DNA of 64,000 nucleotides, taken from contig DASUWA010000033.1 of assembly GCA_036378675.1 (NCBI GenBank), positions 23,709 to 87,708 on the forward strand. Direction: 5' to 3'. Positions 52,318-61,240 of the stretch are shown here, in pieces. Position 1 is the stretch's first letter. Every line of letters begins with the position of its first letter. The translations under genes were made by a program, and so were the position numbers. The notes beneath the pieces were generated by a model, which made no database searches, was not told where the DNA came from, and saw nothing but the letters and a program-made list of their open reading frames with translations. The stretch comes from Acidimicrobiales bacterium. Its GTDB lineage: Bacteria > Actinomycetota > Acidimicrobiia > Acidimicrobiales > Palsa-688.

Positions 52318-54302
52318 TGGGATTCAACTCCTTCGAGCAACGTCGAATCTCTACTGACCAGGAGGCGCTCGATGTCCGCGGCCGGAAGCGGCTTCGAGAA
52401 CAGATATCCCTGGGCGTAGCGGCAACCAAGGCCCTGTAGGACGACCGCCTGGTTCCTCTCCTCCACGCCCTCGGCGACACTGAACATCCCTAGCGTGTCA
52501 GCCAGGCTGAGTATGGTCTTTGTCAACGCAGTGTCGGTCACACCACTGGTTAATCCGTCGATGAATTCCTTGTCGATCTTCAAGATGTCGAACGGAACCT
52601 GCCGGAGGTAGCTAAGCGAGGAGTACCCGGTACCAAAGTCGTCGATGGCCAACCTGACACCCAGCTCCTTCAGCTCTTGGAGACGCCGGAAGGCCAGGTC
52701 AGTGTCGCGGACCATGACAGCCTCCGTAAGCTCTAGGACCAGCGACTCGGGGTCGAGCCCCGATTCGTCAAGAACGCGTTTGACAGAGTCGACGATTCCG
52801 GCCTGCAACACCTGAGTCGGCGAGAGGTTGACCGAAACCTTCAAGTTCCGTCCGCTCAATGAGCCGTTCCAAGCCATCACCTGCTGGCATGCGGTCGCGA
52901 GTACGCGGTCACCGATCGACACGATCGTTCCGGTCTCCTCGGCAATCTCGATAAATTCGCTGGGCAGCAGCAACCCACGAGTGGGGTGCTGCCACCGCAA
53001 AAGTGCCTCGAGGCCCAACACTTCGCCCGACACCATCTCGACCATCGGCTGGTAGAAGACGACGAATTCATCGCGTTCAACTGCGATCCGAAGTTGCTGG
53101 GCGAGCTCTACTTTGTCGACGACCGAAGAGAGCATCTCCATCGCGTAAAAGTCGTAACGAGCCCGACCACTTGCCTTCACTGAGTACATCGCGACGTCCG
53201 CGTTGCGCAGCAGGCTCTCGGTGTCGTCCAGCGATGTGTTCATCGCGATGCCGATGCTCGCCCCGACCATGGTGTCCCGACCGCCAATGACGAACGGAAC
53301 CGAAAGCGCGTCAAGTATCCGATCAGCGACCGCAGCTGCATCGTCTGTTTCATTCAAATCCTCTAGAAGTACGGCGAACTCGTCCCCGCCGAGACGCGCG
53401 GCTGTGTCGGCGTTGCGCAAACAGCCTCTGAGGCGATCCGCAACCTCGCAAAGGAGATGGTCACCCGCACTATGACCCAGGCTGTCATTGACGTCCTTGA
53501 ATCCGTCCAAGTCGATGAACAACACGGCAAGGGCGCCTGGATGCCGGTCCGTCCTGGCTAACGCGTGGGAGACCCGATCCTGGAACAAGGCCCGATTGGG
53601 AAGTTTGGTCAGCGCATCTCGGAACGCTTGCTCCTCATTGAGCTTCCAAGCCACCACGCTGGCCGCGCTGGCCGCGAGAACAAAGAAGCCGTGGATCAAC
53701 GCCCACTCGAGTGGCTCGTTGATGGCCGAGGGGTGGTCATATACAGCTTTGGGATCGATCGCCCCGAACACCCCGTGGTGCACGACGACGAATCCGATCG
53801 CCAGGAGGAACGGAAGCCAGTCCTGGTAAAGCGTGAGAATTCCGACAATCACGAAAAAATGGAAATGCATCTCGATCACGCCGCCACTGAGATCCACCAA
53901 GACGGCAGATGACGTAACCAACCCAAGAGCGTTCATGGCGGACACGAAGCCCCGTCGACGTGGGTCCGAAGCCGACAACAGTGCGAAGACGGCAATGATC
54001 GCGGCATACACGCTCGCCTGACCGATGCTGTATCCGCGTGCCAGGGCAAACACGAGGACTACTGCGATATGAAACCGGAGCAGGTAGGACAACGTTCGGT
54101 GCCGAACCCGCCAAACGTCTTCGCTAAGCGATTGTCCCCTCGGCAGCCACTCCAAACCCGAACGGATCCACCGGGACACGGCAGAGACCGCCACTGACCG
54201 GCTAAGGCTTCCTATCCACGAGGGCGGATACGCCCGGGCGCTCAACCTCACCCTCGGACATTCGGTACAAACGAGACGGGAGTAAATAGCCATTGCGCGC
54301 AT
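52314..54302 (-). CDS. Membrane GGDEF-EAL dual cyclic di-GMP enzyme, second
   Basis: 662 residues. Five or six N-terminal helices occur within residues 60-220 and include a His-rich stretch (EMHFHFFVIVGILTLYQDWL), which may bind a ligand. GGDEF (RLGGDEFAVLLED) is preceded by an RxxD site RNAD. The EAL domain has EALLRWQHPTRG, LELTEAV, IDDFGTGYSSLSYL and AEGVEERNQAVVL. Both domains look intact. It forms a two-gene unit with the membrane protein downstream. Confidence 0.9.
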   Translation of the reverse strand: MRAMAIYSRLVCTECPRVRLSARAYPPSWIGSLSRSVAVSAVSRWIRSGLEWLPRGQSLSEDVWRVRHRTLSYLLRFHIAVVLVFALARGYSIGQASVYAAIIAVFALLSASDPRRRGFVSAMNALGLVTSSAVLVDLSGGVIEMHFHFFVIVGILTLYQDWLPFLLAIGFVVVHHGVFGAIDPKAVYDHPSAINEPLEWALIHGFFVLAASAASVVAWKLNEEQAFRDALTKLPNRALFQDRVSHALARTDRHPGALAVLFIDLDGFKDVNDSLGHSAGDHLLCEVADRLRGCLRNADTAARLGGDEFAVLLEDLNETDDAAAVADRILDALSVPFVIGGRDTMVGASIGIAMNTSLDDTESLLRNADVAMYSVKASGRARYDFYAMEMLSSVVDKVELAQQLRIAVERDEFVVFYQPMVEMVSGEVLGLEALLRWQHPTRGLLLPSEFIEIAEETGTIVSIGDRVLATACQQVMAWNGSLSGRNLKVSVNLSPTQVLQAGIVDSVKRVLDESGLDPESLVLELTEAVMVRDTDLAFRRLQELKELGVRLAIDDFGTGYSSLSYLRQVPFDILKIDKEFIDGLTSGVTDTALTKTILSLADTLGMFSVAEGVEERNQAVVLQGLGCRYAQGYLFSKPLPAADIERLLVSRDSTLLEGVESQ

Positions 54303-54309
54303 TTGTCGA

Positions 54310-54540
54310 TTAGTTGGGGCTCAATGGAAAATCCCGAATTGGCTTCCTACAACGCGTGCTGGAGACCGCCTCGTGCGGGATCGGGCGGCCCTTCTCGCCA
54401 ACCATCGACAGCAGCTGGGACAGGGGGACGGGCCCAGCAAACAGGTATCCCTGGGCCAGTTGACAGCCCGCTGCATGCACGACCTCTAGCTGGCGTTGGG
54501 TCTCGATACCTTCAGCGACGGGCGGAACCGGCTGGGGATG
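54310..54540 (-). pseudogene. EAL-domain C-terminal fragment
   Basis: The last third of an EAL domain survives: AEGIETQRQLEVVHAAGCQ then AQGYLFAGPVPLSQLL. The catalytic EAL and upstream regions are gone. It is adjacent to, and on the same strand as, the intact GGDEF-EAL gene, so it may be the remains of a duplicated gene. It runs into an SDR fragment at about 54540-54560. Confidence 0.75.
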
Positions 54541-54559
54541 GCGATCGAAGAGGTCCGAG

Positions 54560-54793
54560 CTACGCCTCGATATGTGCTGCCGCGTGGTCGACCTCGTCAA
54601 AACTGCGAATGTCGACAGGCAAGGCGAGACATCGCTGACCGAACTGAGCGACATCCTTCGTCGCGCTTCGAGACCGACCTGGCCACGACGCGAGGACTGC
54701 CACGTCGAAGCCCACTTCGGAGAAGGCACGCACAACCGCCCTGCCGACCCCCGCGGTTCCGCCGGTTATGACGGCGACTCCGGGGTGCGAGCT
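54560..54793 (-). pseudogene. SDR N-terminal fragment
   Basis: About 75 codons without start or C-terminus: VAVITGGTAGVGRAVVRAF (nucleotide motif), then FDVAVLASWPGRSRSATKDV and RCLALPVDIRSFDEVDHAAA, ending in a TAG at 54560-54562. The core sequence is recognisable SDR but truncated at both ends. It abuts the EAL fragment and marks a past deletion. Confidence 0.75.
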
Positions 54794-54870
54794 CTACGGA
54801 TCGCACTCTCCTTGCCGCCTAGCATCCCTCCGACGATCTGCCCGCGTTTGCGTCCTTCGCGCGCACGACG

Positions 54871-55041
54871 TCACCAACGGTACCAGCCTCGGCCGGAGCC
54901 AGCGGATGCTCCGCGTCCGAATCCCCAGCCGGCCAGCCAGAACACGAACACAACCGCCGCGACAACCCATAAGACGTGAACGGCGAAACCGAGGCCGGCG
55001 AAAAGAACCGCCAGCAGAAGGATCAACAGGATCAAGCCCAT
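54871..55041 (-). CDS. Small hydrophobic membrane protein (56 aa)
   Basis: ATG 55041 to TGA 54871, with GGAGGAC upstream. The sequence MGLILLILLLAVLFAGLGFA then VHVLWVVAAVVFVFWLAGWG gives two helices and a short Trp/Arg-rich end (GRGWYRW). I recall similar hydrophobic proteins in many actinobacteria, of unknown function. It is intact while its neighbours on both sides are broken. Confidence 0.8.
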   Translation of the reverse strand: MGLILLILLLAVLFAGLGFAVHVLWVVAAVVFVFWLAGWGFGRGASAGSGRGWYRW

Positions 55042-55189
55042 CTTTCCGTCCTCCTCGACGTCTAGAAAGTGCTAAGGCGTTCGACTGCTATCACAATGGT
55101 TTGTACCCGCTGTTGTTGCTCAACAACCCGTATCACCGAGCTGGCAGCGAGTCACCCGATCCGATACCTAGCCGCGTCAGCTTCGCGAA

Positions 55190-55920
55190 CTGAGCGTGGA
55201 GGCTCGGGGCGCAGTGACCCGAAACCTGCAGTCCCGCGGCGAGGGCGATGCCCGCCGCACGCAGCCACGACGTATAGCCTCCGCAGCGGGTGACGTCTAT
55301 CTGCAATCAATCGACTGCCCCCGCGGCGACCATCGTTGCGAAGTAATTCTCGGTGTAGCCGTATTCGCCGGCCGTTACATCGAGGGCGAGCCCATTTCGC
55401 AGGTGCGCCAATCCGGATAGGTCGTCAGAGGAAACCGGCTCCTCGAACCAAACTACTCCGTATTCATCGGCCGTCCGATGTCCCATGCGGAAAGCTTGCT
55501 TGAGGTTGTAGGCACCGTTGGCATCCACGAACGTCGTCGCGGTGCCGTGTAAACAGATCACAGAGTGGCGGGTCGAGCAGTCGGGCTTTTAGATCCCAGA
55601 CGGCAATGTCCACCGCAGAAATGGCGTGGCCTCCAACGCCTAACCGTCCGATATTGCCGCAAGCGCGGACCATTTCGTCATGCACCCGTCCAACTTCGAA
55701 AACCTCCTTGCCGACGACGACGGGTGACAACTCATTCGTTGATGACCATGCTCCATCCGGCGCTGCCATAGGTCCAATCGAGCCCGGTGCGGTCGCCCGC
55801 GCTGACTTGCGCCACCACCACGGTGGTCTGTGACCAAGTCAGTGTGCCGTCAGACTCCGGCGTCTCGGTCGGCACCCGGTAAACACTGCTGGTCAGCGAG
55901 GAGACCGGCAGCCAGTCCAA
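55190..55920 (-). pseudogene. Enolase-superfamily (mandelate racemase-like) pseudogene
   Basis: Pieces in three frames. 55920-55732 encodes MDWLPVSSLTSSVYRVPTE. Then GHAISAVDIAVWDLKARLL is in a second frame, then VDANGAYNLKQAFRMG, WFEEPVSSDDLSGL and VTAGEYGY in a third, down to a TGA at 55307 where VD-(C)-LQIDVTRCGGYTSWLRAA would continue. The segment with the catalytic KxK pair is deleted near 55555. Two frameshifts, a deletion and a nonsense codon make it non-functional. Confidence 0.85.
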
Positions 55921-55930
55921 GGTGACGTCC

Positions 55931-56257
55931 CTAGCGGCCGAGAGCGCGCGCCAGCTGGGACTTGTTCATCCTCGAGCGACCCTTCACGTTGCGGTTACGG
56001 GCTTCGTTGTACAGCTGGTCATAGGTCGGTCCGCCGGCTCCGCGATGGGACCGCAGACCGCCGCGTCTACCGGAAGAGATGTCCTGGGTGGACGTTCGGC
56101 TCGACGACCGGGCCTCCCCGGTGCGGGCACGCTCCTTGTTGACGGTACGAGCCGCAATCGACTTCGCCTCCCGTTCGGAACGGCCTCTCCCTTCGAGACC
56201 CTCGGCGATGTGCTCGTATTGCCGCTCCCTCTTTTTGTTCCAGGCGCTTTGTGGCAT
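55931..56257 (-). CDS. Basic Rho/plasmid-stabilisation-type protein (108 aa)
   Basis: 108 residues from ATG 56257 (GAGAAGGG upstream). MPQSAWNKKRERQYEHIAEG then SEREAKSIAARTVNKERARTG is a conserved actinobacterial start, followed by a basic linker and a C-terminal YDQLYNEARNRNVKGRSRMN then KSQLARALGR, a SAP-like nucleic-acid motif. It may bind DNA or RNA; function is unproven. A longer frame to 56440 adds an unconserved tail. Confidence 0.75.
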   Translation of the reverse strand: MPQSAWNKKRERQYEHIAEGLEGRGRSEREAKSIAARTVNKERARTGEARSSSRTSTQDISSGRRGGLRSHRGAGGPTYDQLYNEARNRNVKGRSRMNKSQLARALGR

Positions 56258-56448
56258 CACGGAACCCTTCTCGTCACGATTTCCTTCACCTTGGTCCTTC
56301 CCGAACGGACCCTCGACCAACCCCCCGAGCTTTTTCGCACAGGGGCGACCCAAGCCGTTTGATCTGCGAACCGAACGGTAATCACCTTCAAGGGGCAGAC
56401 CACGAGTCGATGACGAGGGGTGGGGTATGGGCGATCGCACGCTGACTG

Positions 56449-57045
56449 TTAGCGCAGGAGGGCGAGGACGGCTCGGCGGGCCTTGTCAGGATCCGGGTTA
56501 CCTCCGGTGATGATGTCGGTGTACATGAACGATTCGCCTAGCCGGATGATGATGTAGGCGAGGTCGTCGAGGCCCATGGGGGGATCGAGCCGTCCGGCCG
56601 TGAGTTCGGCGGCCAGCATGTCTCGCATCGTTTCGACCAGATGGCCTTGCAGGGCTGAGTTCTTGGTGGTGAGGACGCGCAGTGCGATCTCGGGTTCACG
56701 TTCGAGAAATGTGCGAAAGAAGGGTGCATCATGGACGGCCTGTAGGAAGTGGCCGAAAGCGTCGGCAATGCCCTTGCCGCCCCGGCGGCGGGTAGCTCCC
56801 CGGGCTTGACGCAGTGTCGGCTCGGCTAGTGACCAGAGGACCTCGCCCAGCAGCTGATCGCGGCTGCCAACCCATCGGTGGAGGGTGACCCGGGTGGTGC
56901 CGATCTCATCAGCTAGCGCGCCCATCTCGATCCGTTCACCGGCGATGAACCGCTTGCGGGCTGCCTCAAAGGCGTCCAGGGCGCTCGGCCGGTGAGGTCG
57001 ATCTGTCGCGAGTTGGCGAGCCAGGGCAGTTTCTAGACGATACAT
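56449..57045 (-). CDS. TetR-family regulator, QsdR type
   Basis: 198 residues from ATG 57045 (MYRLETALARQLATD); a GTG at 57090 is possible. The helix-turn-helix is ALDAFEAARKRFIAGERIEM then GALADEIGTTRVTLHRWVG. The C-terminal part (FFRTFLEREPEIALRVLTTK, GLDDLAYIIIRLGESFMYTD) fits the QsdR group. It diverges from the lipase gene 48 bases away, so it probably represses it. Confidence 0.85.
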   Translation of the reverse strand: MYRLETALARQLATDRPHRPSALDAFEAARKRFIAGERIEMGALADEIGTTRVTLHRWVGSRDQLLGEVLWSLAEPTLRQARGATRRRGGKGIADAFGHFLQAVHDAPFFRTFLEREPEIALRVLTTKNSALQGHLVETMRDMLAAELTAGRLDPPMGLDDLAYIIIRLGESFMYTDIITGGNPDPDKARRAVLALLR

Positions 57046-57077
57046 ATCGGGATCTGTTGCAGAGATGAGATATTTTC

Positions 57078-57083
57078 TATAAT
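57078..57083 (+). promoter_or_regulatory. -10 box of lipase gene
   Basis: TATAAT, an exact consensus hexamer, ends 10 bases before the ATG at 57094, so the transcript would start at or just before the ATG and be leaderless. It lies in the gap shared with the divergent TetR gene and may be covered by that regulator. Confidence 0.6.
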
Positions 57084-57093
57084 GTAACACTGC

Positions 57094-58203
57094 ATGGGGA
57101 TTGACCTCAATGAGGTCCGGCGAGGTATCCGCCGCCGTCAGGCCGTGAGGTACCTGCTCACTGGCGTTCTCGTGGTTCTCTTCCTGCCGGCTGCGGCCGC
57201 GCAGGGTGTCGAGAATGCGAGCTACGCGCCAGTGAACCGGCCTGGACCTGCGTTGAGCGTTCCCGCTGAGAACCTGGCCCAGAGCATGCGGTGCACCTCA
57301 GATCTGGTCGAGTCCGGCCGGGATCCCATCTTGTTCGTGGCACCTACCCTGGTCAACCCAGACGAGGCCTACTTCGGGTACGAGCGGGCGTTCGACGCCT
57401 TGGCCATTCCCTATTGCACCTTGACGATCCCGTTTTTCACGACCGAGGACATCCAGGTAAGCGCCGAATACGTTGTGTATGCGATCCGGACCATCCACGC
57501 CCATGCCGGTCGGCGGATCACGCTGCTGGGCTGGAGCCAAGGAGGCGGCCCTGAGCCGCGATGGGCCCTTCGCTTCTGGCCCGACATTCGACCGATGACC
57601 GCCAAGCTGGTCGATCTGGAGGCGCCCAACCACGGAACGGTAGTTGTCCACGACCTCTGCCCCGGTGGTATATGTGCCAACCCCTTGTGCTACGGCAGTT
57701 GCCCGCCGGCGATATGGCAGCAAGCCGACAACTCCCACTTCACTGCAGCACTCAACTCCGGTCAGGAGACCTTTCCCGGGATCTCGTACACCAACATCTT
57801 CTCCCACACCAGCCAGTTTGTGCAGCCGAACCTGAACGGCAACGGGTCGACCTCACTGCATTTCGGCGGGGGAGCTATCGCCAATATCGCGACCCAGGAC
57901 ATCTGTCCGCTCAACGTCGCCGACCATTTGGCCTACTACTACGACCCCGTCGCCTACGCCTTGGTCGTCGACGCGCTCACCCACAATGGGCCCGCCCAGC
58001 CAACCCGAATCGACCGGTCGGTCTGTTCGCGACTGGCAATGCCGTACATCGACCCCACCGATATCCCCACTTACACCGCGCACCTGTACAACGCGATCTT
58101 CGTCGATCGCTTCCACAACGTGCCTCAGACCACAGCCGAGCCACCACTCAAGTGCTACGTCACTGCGAGCTGTCAAGGGATGTCGCCGAAAAGCCCACGT
58201 TGA
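57094..58203 (+). CDS. Secreted lipase (alpha/beta hydrolase, CalB-like)
   Basis: 369 residues. A signal segment (AVRYLLTGVLVVLFLPAAAA) precedes DPILFVAPTLVNPDEAYFGY. The nucleophile elbow is ITLLGWSQGGGPEPRWALRF (Ser within GWSQG). Likely Asp and His residues come later (VADHLAYYYDPVAYALVVDA). The fold matches lipase B-type enzymes that hydrolyse long-chain esters. Cysteines (CTLTI, DICPL, CYVTASC) may form disulfides. It is controlled with the divergent TetR gene. Confidence 0.85.
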   Translation: MGIDLNEVRRGIRRRQAVRYLLTGVLVVLFLPAAAAQGVENASYAPVNRPGPALSVPAENLAQSMRCTSDLVESGRDPILFVAPTLVNPDEAYFGYERAFDALAIPYCTLTIPFFTTEDIQVSAEYVVYAIRTIHAHAGRRITLLGWSQGGGPEPRWALRFWPDIRPMTAKLVDLEAPNHGTVVVHDLCPGGICANPLCYGSCPPAIWQQADNSHFTAALNSGQETFPGISYTNIFSHTSQFVQPNLNGNGSTSLHFGGGAIANIATQDICPLNVADHLAYYYDPVAYALVVDALTHNGPAQPTRIDRSVCSRLAMPYIDPTDIPTYTAHLYNAIFVDRFHNVPQTTAEPPLKCYVTASCQGMSPKSPR

Positions 58204-58216
58204 CCGTCTAGTGCCC

Positions 58217-58915
58217 TTAGGCGCGAGCCACCAAGTTCACGCGACCGGGTTCGCTGCTGCATTCGATGACAGTTAGGCCCTGGTCCTCGACTAGACGAGG
58301 CAAGGAGTACGTGTCGTAGAACCGGACGACGCCGGGAACCAGGTGGAAGCACGCCGCGCGTAGCCGCCAGTACAGATTCTGGTAGGTGACCGGTCTTCTC
58401 TCTCGGGCCGGAGCGGTGATCATTACGTGCCCGCCGGGCCGAAGGCATCGCCGTATCTCGGCGATGAAGGCTCCGGGATGGGGGAGGTGCTGTACGACGA
58501 GGATCGCAAGGACACCCCCGACTGATGCGTCCGCGAAGCGCAACGGCGCTCTGACATCGTGAACGTCGAACTTCGCGTCGATCTTGTCGCGGGCTGCTCG
58601 TGTCCGAGCGACCTTGACCATGCGTGGTGACCCGTCGAGACCCACGACGTCATAACCGCGTCTCGCGAGTGCCAGGGCGTGCGCGCCGGGGCCGCAGCCG
58701 AGGTCGGCGACAGGTCCGGGCGGTGCGACCACGGTCGCGAGCACTTCTGCGGTCCGCTGGACCAACTCACGGTTAGCTGGCTCGTCGCGTCCCCGTTCCC
58801 AGGCTGCGCTCTCACGGTCGTACATGAACCGAAAGAACCAGTTCGGCGCGGGCACGGCGACGACGCTACCCGTGCGGTTGCCATTCCTGCCCCAAGGAGC
58901 GGTGTTGTGTTTCAC
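58217..58915 (-). CDS. SAM-dependent methyltransferase
   Basis: 232 residues from GTG 58915; a GTG at 58855 is a second choice. Core motifs: VADLGCGPGAHALALARRGY (motif I), VVGLDGSPRMVKVARTRAA and a motif near VGGVLAILVVQHLPHPGAFI. It fits the small-molecule or lipid methyltransferase (Methyltransf_25/11) type. No partner gene shows its substrate. Confidence 0.85.
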   Translation of the reverse strand: MKHNTAPWGRNGNRTGSVVAVPAPNWFFRFMYDRESAAWERGRDEPANRELVQRTAEVLATVVAPPGPVADLGCGPGAHALALARRGYDVVGLDGSPRMVKVARTRAARDKIDAKFDVHDVRAPLRFADASVGGVLAILVVQHLPHPGAFIAEIRRCLRPGGHVMITAPARERRPVTYQNLYWRLRAACFHLVPGVVRFYDTYSLPRLVEDQGLTVIECSSEPGRVNLVARA

Positions 58916-58971
58916 GGAAGACGGCTCACCAGGAGCATTGAAAGGCTGGCACCTAATGCGGGCTCACCCGC

Positions 58972-59478
58972 TCAGGATGCTGGTTGCGGTGACCGCCGTG
59001 CGGGGGGGCCAATGTCTTCATTGCCGACCGCTTCCATCGCCTTGGCTAAGGCGGCGAGGTCGAGTTCCGAAAGGTGGTCCATCACGTGCCTGCGGGCACT
59101 TGCCAGGTGCGTGGGCCATGCGCGCTCGAGTCGTTGAAAACCGGTATCTGTCAGAACTGCCATCTGGCCGCGGCCGTCTGACTCGTCCCGGACGCGCTCG
59201 ACGAGGCCCTGTCTAGAGAGACGGTCGACGACGCGAGTGAGTCCGCCGCTGGTGATCGATAGGTAGTTCGCCAGGTCACCCATTCGGAGAGACCGGTGGG
59301 GAGCCTCGGAGAGGTTGAACAGCACCGCGTACTCGGTGAGGTTCAGGCCGTGTGCTTCGAGGAGGTCGTTGTCGAGGACGCGGGGGATCACCAGTACAGC
59401 GCGGTTGATGGCGCGCCAGGCGGCCTCCTCCAGCGCCGTTAGGGGCTTGACCTCCGCTGTCGGCTTCGTCGCTGCCAC
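58972..59478 (-). CDS. MarR-family transcriptional regulator
   Basis: 168 residues. The winged helix is LNLTEYAVLFNLSEAPHRSL, then LANYLSITSGGLTRVVDRLS and VERVRDESDGRGQMAVLT. It diverges from the MFS transporter gene and probably represses it until a drug or phenolic ligand binds. Gap elements are listed separately. Confidence 0.9.
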   Translation of the reverse strand: MAATKPTAEVKPLTALEEAAWRAINRAVLVIPRVLDNDLLEAHGLNLTEYAVLFNLSEAPHRSLRMGDLANYLSITSGGLTRVVDRLSRQGLVERVRDESDGRGQMAVLTDTGFQRLERAWPTHLASARRHVMDHLSELDLAALAKAMEAVGNEDIGPPARRSPQPAS

Positions 59479-59496
59479 GAACCCAGATTATCTGCT

Positions 59497-59528
59497 TGAC
59501 GTAACAAGTATCCGTAATATAGTTGTTT
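59497..59528 (+). promoter_or_regulatory. Promoter and inverted repeat for the MFS gene
   Basis: TTGACG (59497-59502), a 16-base spacer and TATAGT (59519-59524) make a good sigma-70-type promoter toward the MFS gene. AACAA (59504-59508) and TTGTT (59524-59528) form an inverted repeat over the -10 box, a likely MarR site. Confidence 0.65.
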
Positions 59529-59551
59529 GTACAGACAGCGAAAGGACGGCC

Positions 59552-61087
59552 ATGCTTTCCACCCTCCTCCGTGAAAAGCGTCCCCTGCAGGAACTCGGCC
59601 GTTCCCCAGCGCCCGTCCTGGGGCCGGTGGCGTCTCGCGACTGGCGAGCAGCGACGTGGGCGCTGCTGATCGTGGTCAGTGGTGCCCAGCTGCTCGACGG
59701 TCTGGACGTGTCGATGGCCGGAGTCGCCATTCCGTCGATCGGCCGGCAGCTCCACCTACCGGCCAGCTCTCTGCAGTGGATCGTGAGCGGCTACGTGCTC
59801 GGCTTCGGAGGCTTTCTCCTTCTGGGCGGGCGCACCTCCGATCTGCTCGGACGGCGGCGCGTGTTCCTAACGGCGCTGACGGTCTTTGGTGCCGCGTCGG
59901 TGATCGGTGGGTTGGTGAGCAACGAATTCGCGCTCGTCGCCCTGCGCTTCGTGAAGGGGGTTTCGGCCGGGTTCACCGTTCCCGCCGGACTATCCATTGT
60001 CACTACTTCGTTCGCGGAGGGTCCGCCCAGAGCGCGAGCCCTAGGGATCTACACGGCGTTTGGGGCAAGCGGTTACACCCTCGGGCTCGTCGCCGGCGGG
60101 CTGCTCACCGGGCTCAGTTGGCGAGCGACGCTTATCACCCCTGGACCTGTGGCCTTACTCCTCGTCGCAGCGGGACTTCGCGTCATCCCCTCTTCGACGC
60201 GTGAGCGTTTCACGCTGAGCAGCTTCGACTTCGGCGGGGCGGTGACGGGCACTGCCGGTCTACTCCTCCTTGTGTACGGAATTGTCGAGGCACCATCGCA
60301 TGGTTGGTCGAGCCCCTCCACGATCGGCGCACTCGCCGCGGCGGTGGTCCTGTTCGCACTGTTCGTTCTCTTGGAACGTCGACATCCGAGGCCGCTCCTA
60401 CGGCTTCACCTGCTTCGATCGGCCTCCCTGGTGCACGCCAATCTCGTCGGAGGGCTCCTGCTGGGCTCGTACGTCGCGTTCCAGTTCATCCTGACGCTGT
60501 ATGTGCAGAACTCGCTCGGGTGGTCACCGCTCCAGATGGCCCTCTCCTTCGCCCCATCGGGCGTGATGGCCTTCTTCGTGGCGCCGCGCGTAGGAGCCGT
60601 CGCGCCGAGATTCGGGACCGAGCGACTGCTGGTCGTTGGTCTCGCCGTCGCCGTCGTCGGCTACCTGCTATTGCTCCGTGTCAGCCCATCGATGCCCTAC
60701 GTGGAGTTTCTCCTCCCCACGATCATCACAACCGGAACTGCATTCGCCATCGTTTTTCCCTCGGTCAACATCCAAGCCACGGCCCGGATCGCCAACACCG
60801 AACAGGGCGTGGCATCGGGCATCGTCAACACGAGCATGCAACTGGGCGGGGCCTTGATGCTCGCGGTCGCCACCGCCGTGCTCGGGACCTCGACGCTTGC
60901 GGCCCAGCACCGGCAGCTCCTTCCACACATGGACGCCGCGTTGACCGTCCCCGCCGTCGCAACCGGTCTCGCCCTTGCCGTAACGGTGGCACGTCTCGTC
61001 TTAGTAAGCCGCCGCTCCCACGCCGCCATCAACCCGCACGTCATGTCAACAACAACTGGCAACACAACCAAAGCAGAAGTGAAGTAG
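59552..61087 (+). CDS. MFS drug exporter, DHA2-like (14-helix)
   Basis: 511 residues from ATG 59552 (AAAGGA upstream). Helices start at about residue 33. Motif A-like GRTSDLLGRRRVFLTALTVF and the DHA2-type VSGYVLGFGGFLLLGGRTSD appear early. Later come LVHANLVGGLLLGSYVAFQF and GTAFAIVFPSVNIQATARIA. It should export drugs or metabolites by proton exchange, under the divergent MarR regulator. Confidence 0.9.
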   Translation: MLSTLLREKRPLQELGRSPAPVLGPVASRDWRAATWALLIVVSGAQLLDGLDVSMAGVAIPSIGRQLHLPASSLQWIVSGYVLGFGGFLLLGGRTSDLLGRRRVFLTALTVFGAASVIGGLVSNEFALVALRFVKGVSAGFTVPAGLSIVTTSFAEGPPRARALGIYTAFGASGYTLGLVAGGLLTGLSWRATLITPGPVALLLVAAGLRVIPSSTRERFTLSSFDFGGAVTGTAGLLLLVYGIVEAPSHGWSSPSTIGALAAAVVLFALFVLLERRHPRPLLRLHLLRSASLVHANLVGGLLLGSYVAFQFILTLYVQNSLGWSPLQMALSFAPSGVMAFFVAPRVGAVAPRFGTERLLVVGLAVAVVGYLLLLRVSPSMPYVEFLLPTIITTGTAFAIVFPSVNIQATARIANTEQGVASGIVNTSMQLGGALMLAVATAVLGTSTLAAQHRQLLPHMDAALTVPAVATGLALAVTVARLVLVSRRSHAAINPHVMSTTTGNTTKAEVK

Positions 61088-61240
61088 GTGGAGCACTTGA
61101 TGGAAAGGTCGGCTTGTTTCGGGTGGGACGAGCATCCCCGGCGGGGCGAACCAGCACATGCTCGACGCGCCACCGTTTCTGTCGACCGGAAGCATGAGCA
61201 ACCGCCAATTGACAGCCCCAACGAAGGGAGGGCCGCATGA
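61088..61240 (+). CDS. Short open frame bridging MFS and SDR genes
   Basis: A 50-codon frame begins with GTG immediately after the MFS stop and ends in a TGA that overlaps the SDR ATG (ATGA). The product VEHLMERSACFGWDEHPRRG is charged and has no known domain. Exact abutment on both sides suggests translational coupling, but it could be coincidence. Confidence 0.3.
   Translation: MEHLMERSACFGWDEHPRRGEPAHARRATVSVDRKHEQPPIDSPNEGRAA

Noticed and set aside
54597..54806. 69-codon reverse frame
   Set aside because: It is out of frame with the SDR remnant and has an Arg-rich shadow composition.
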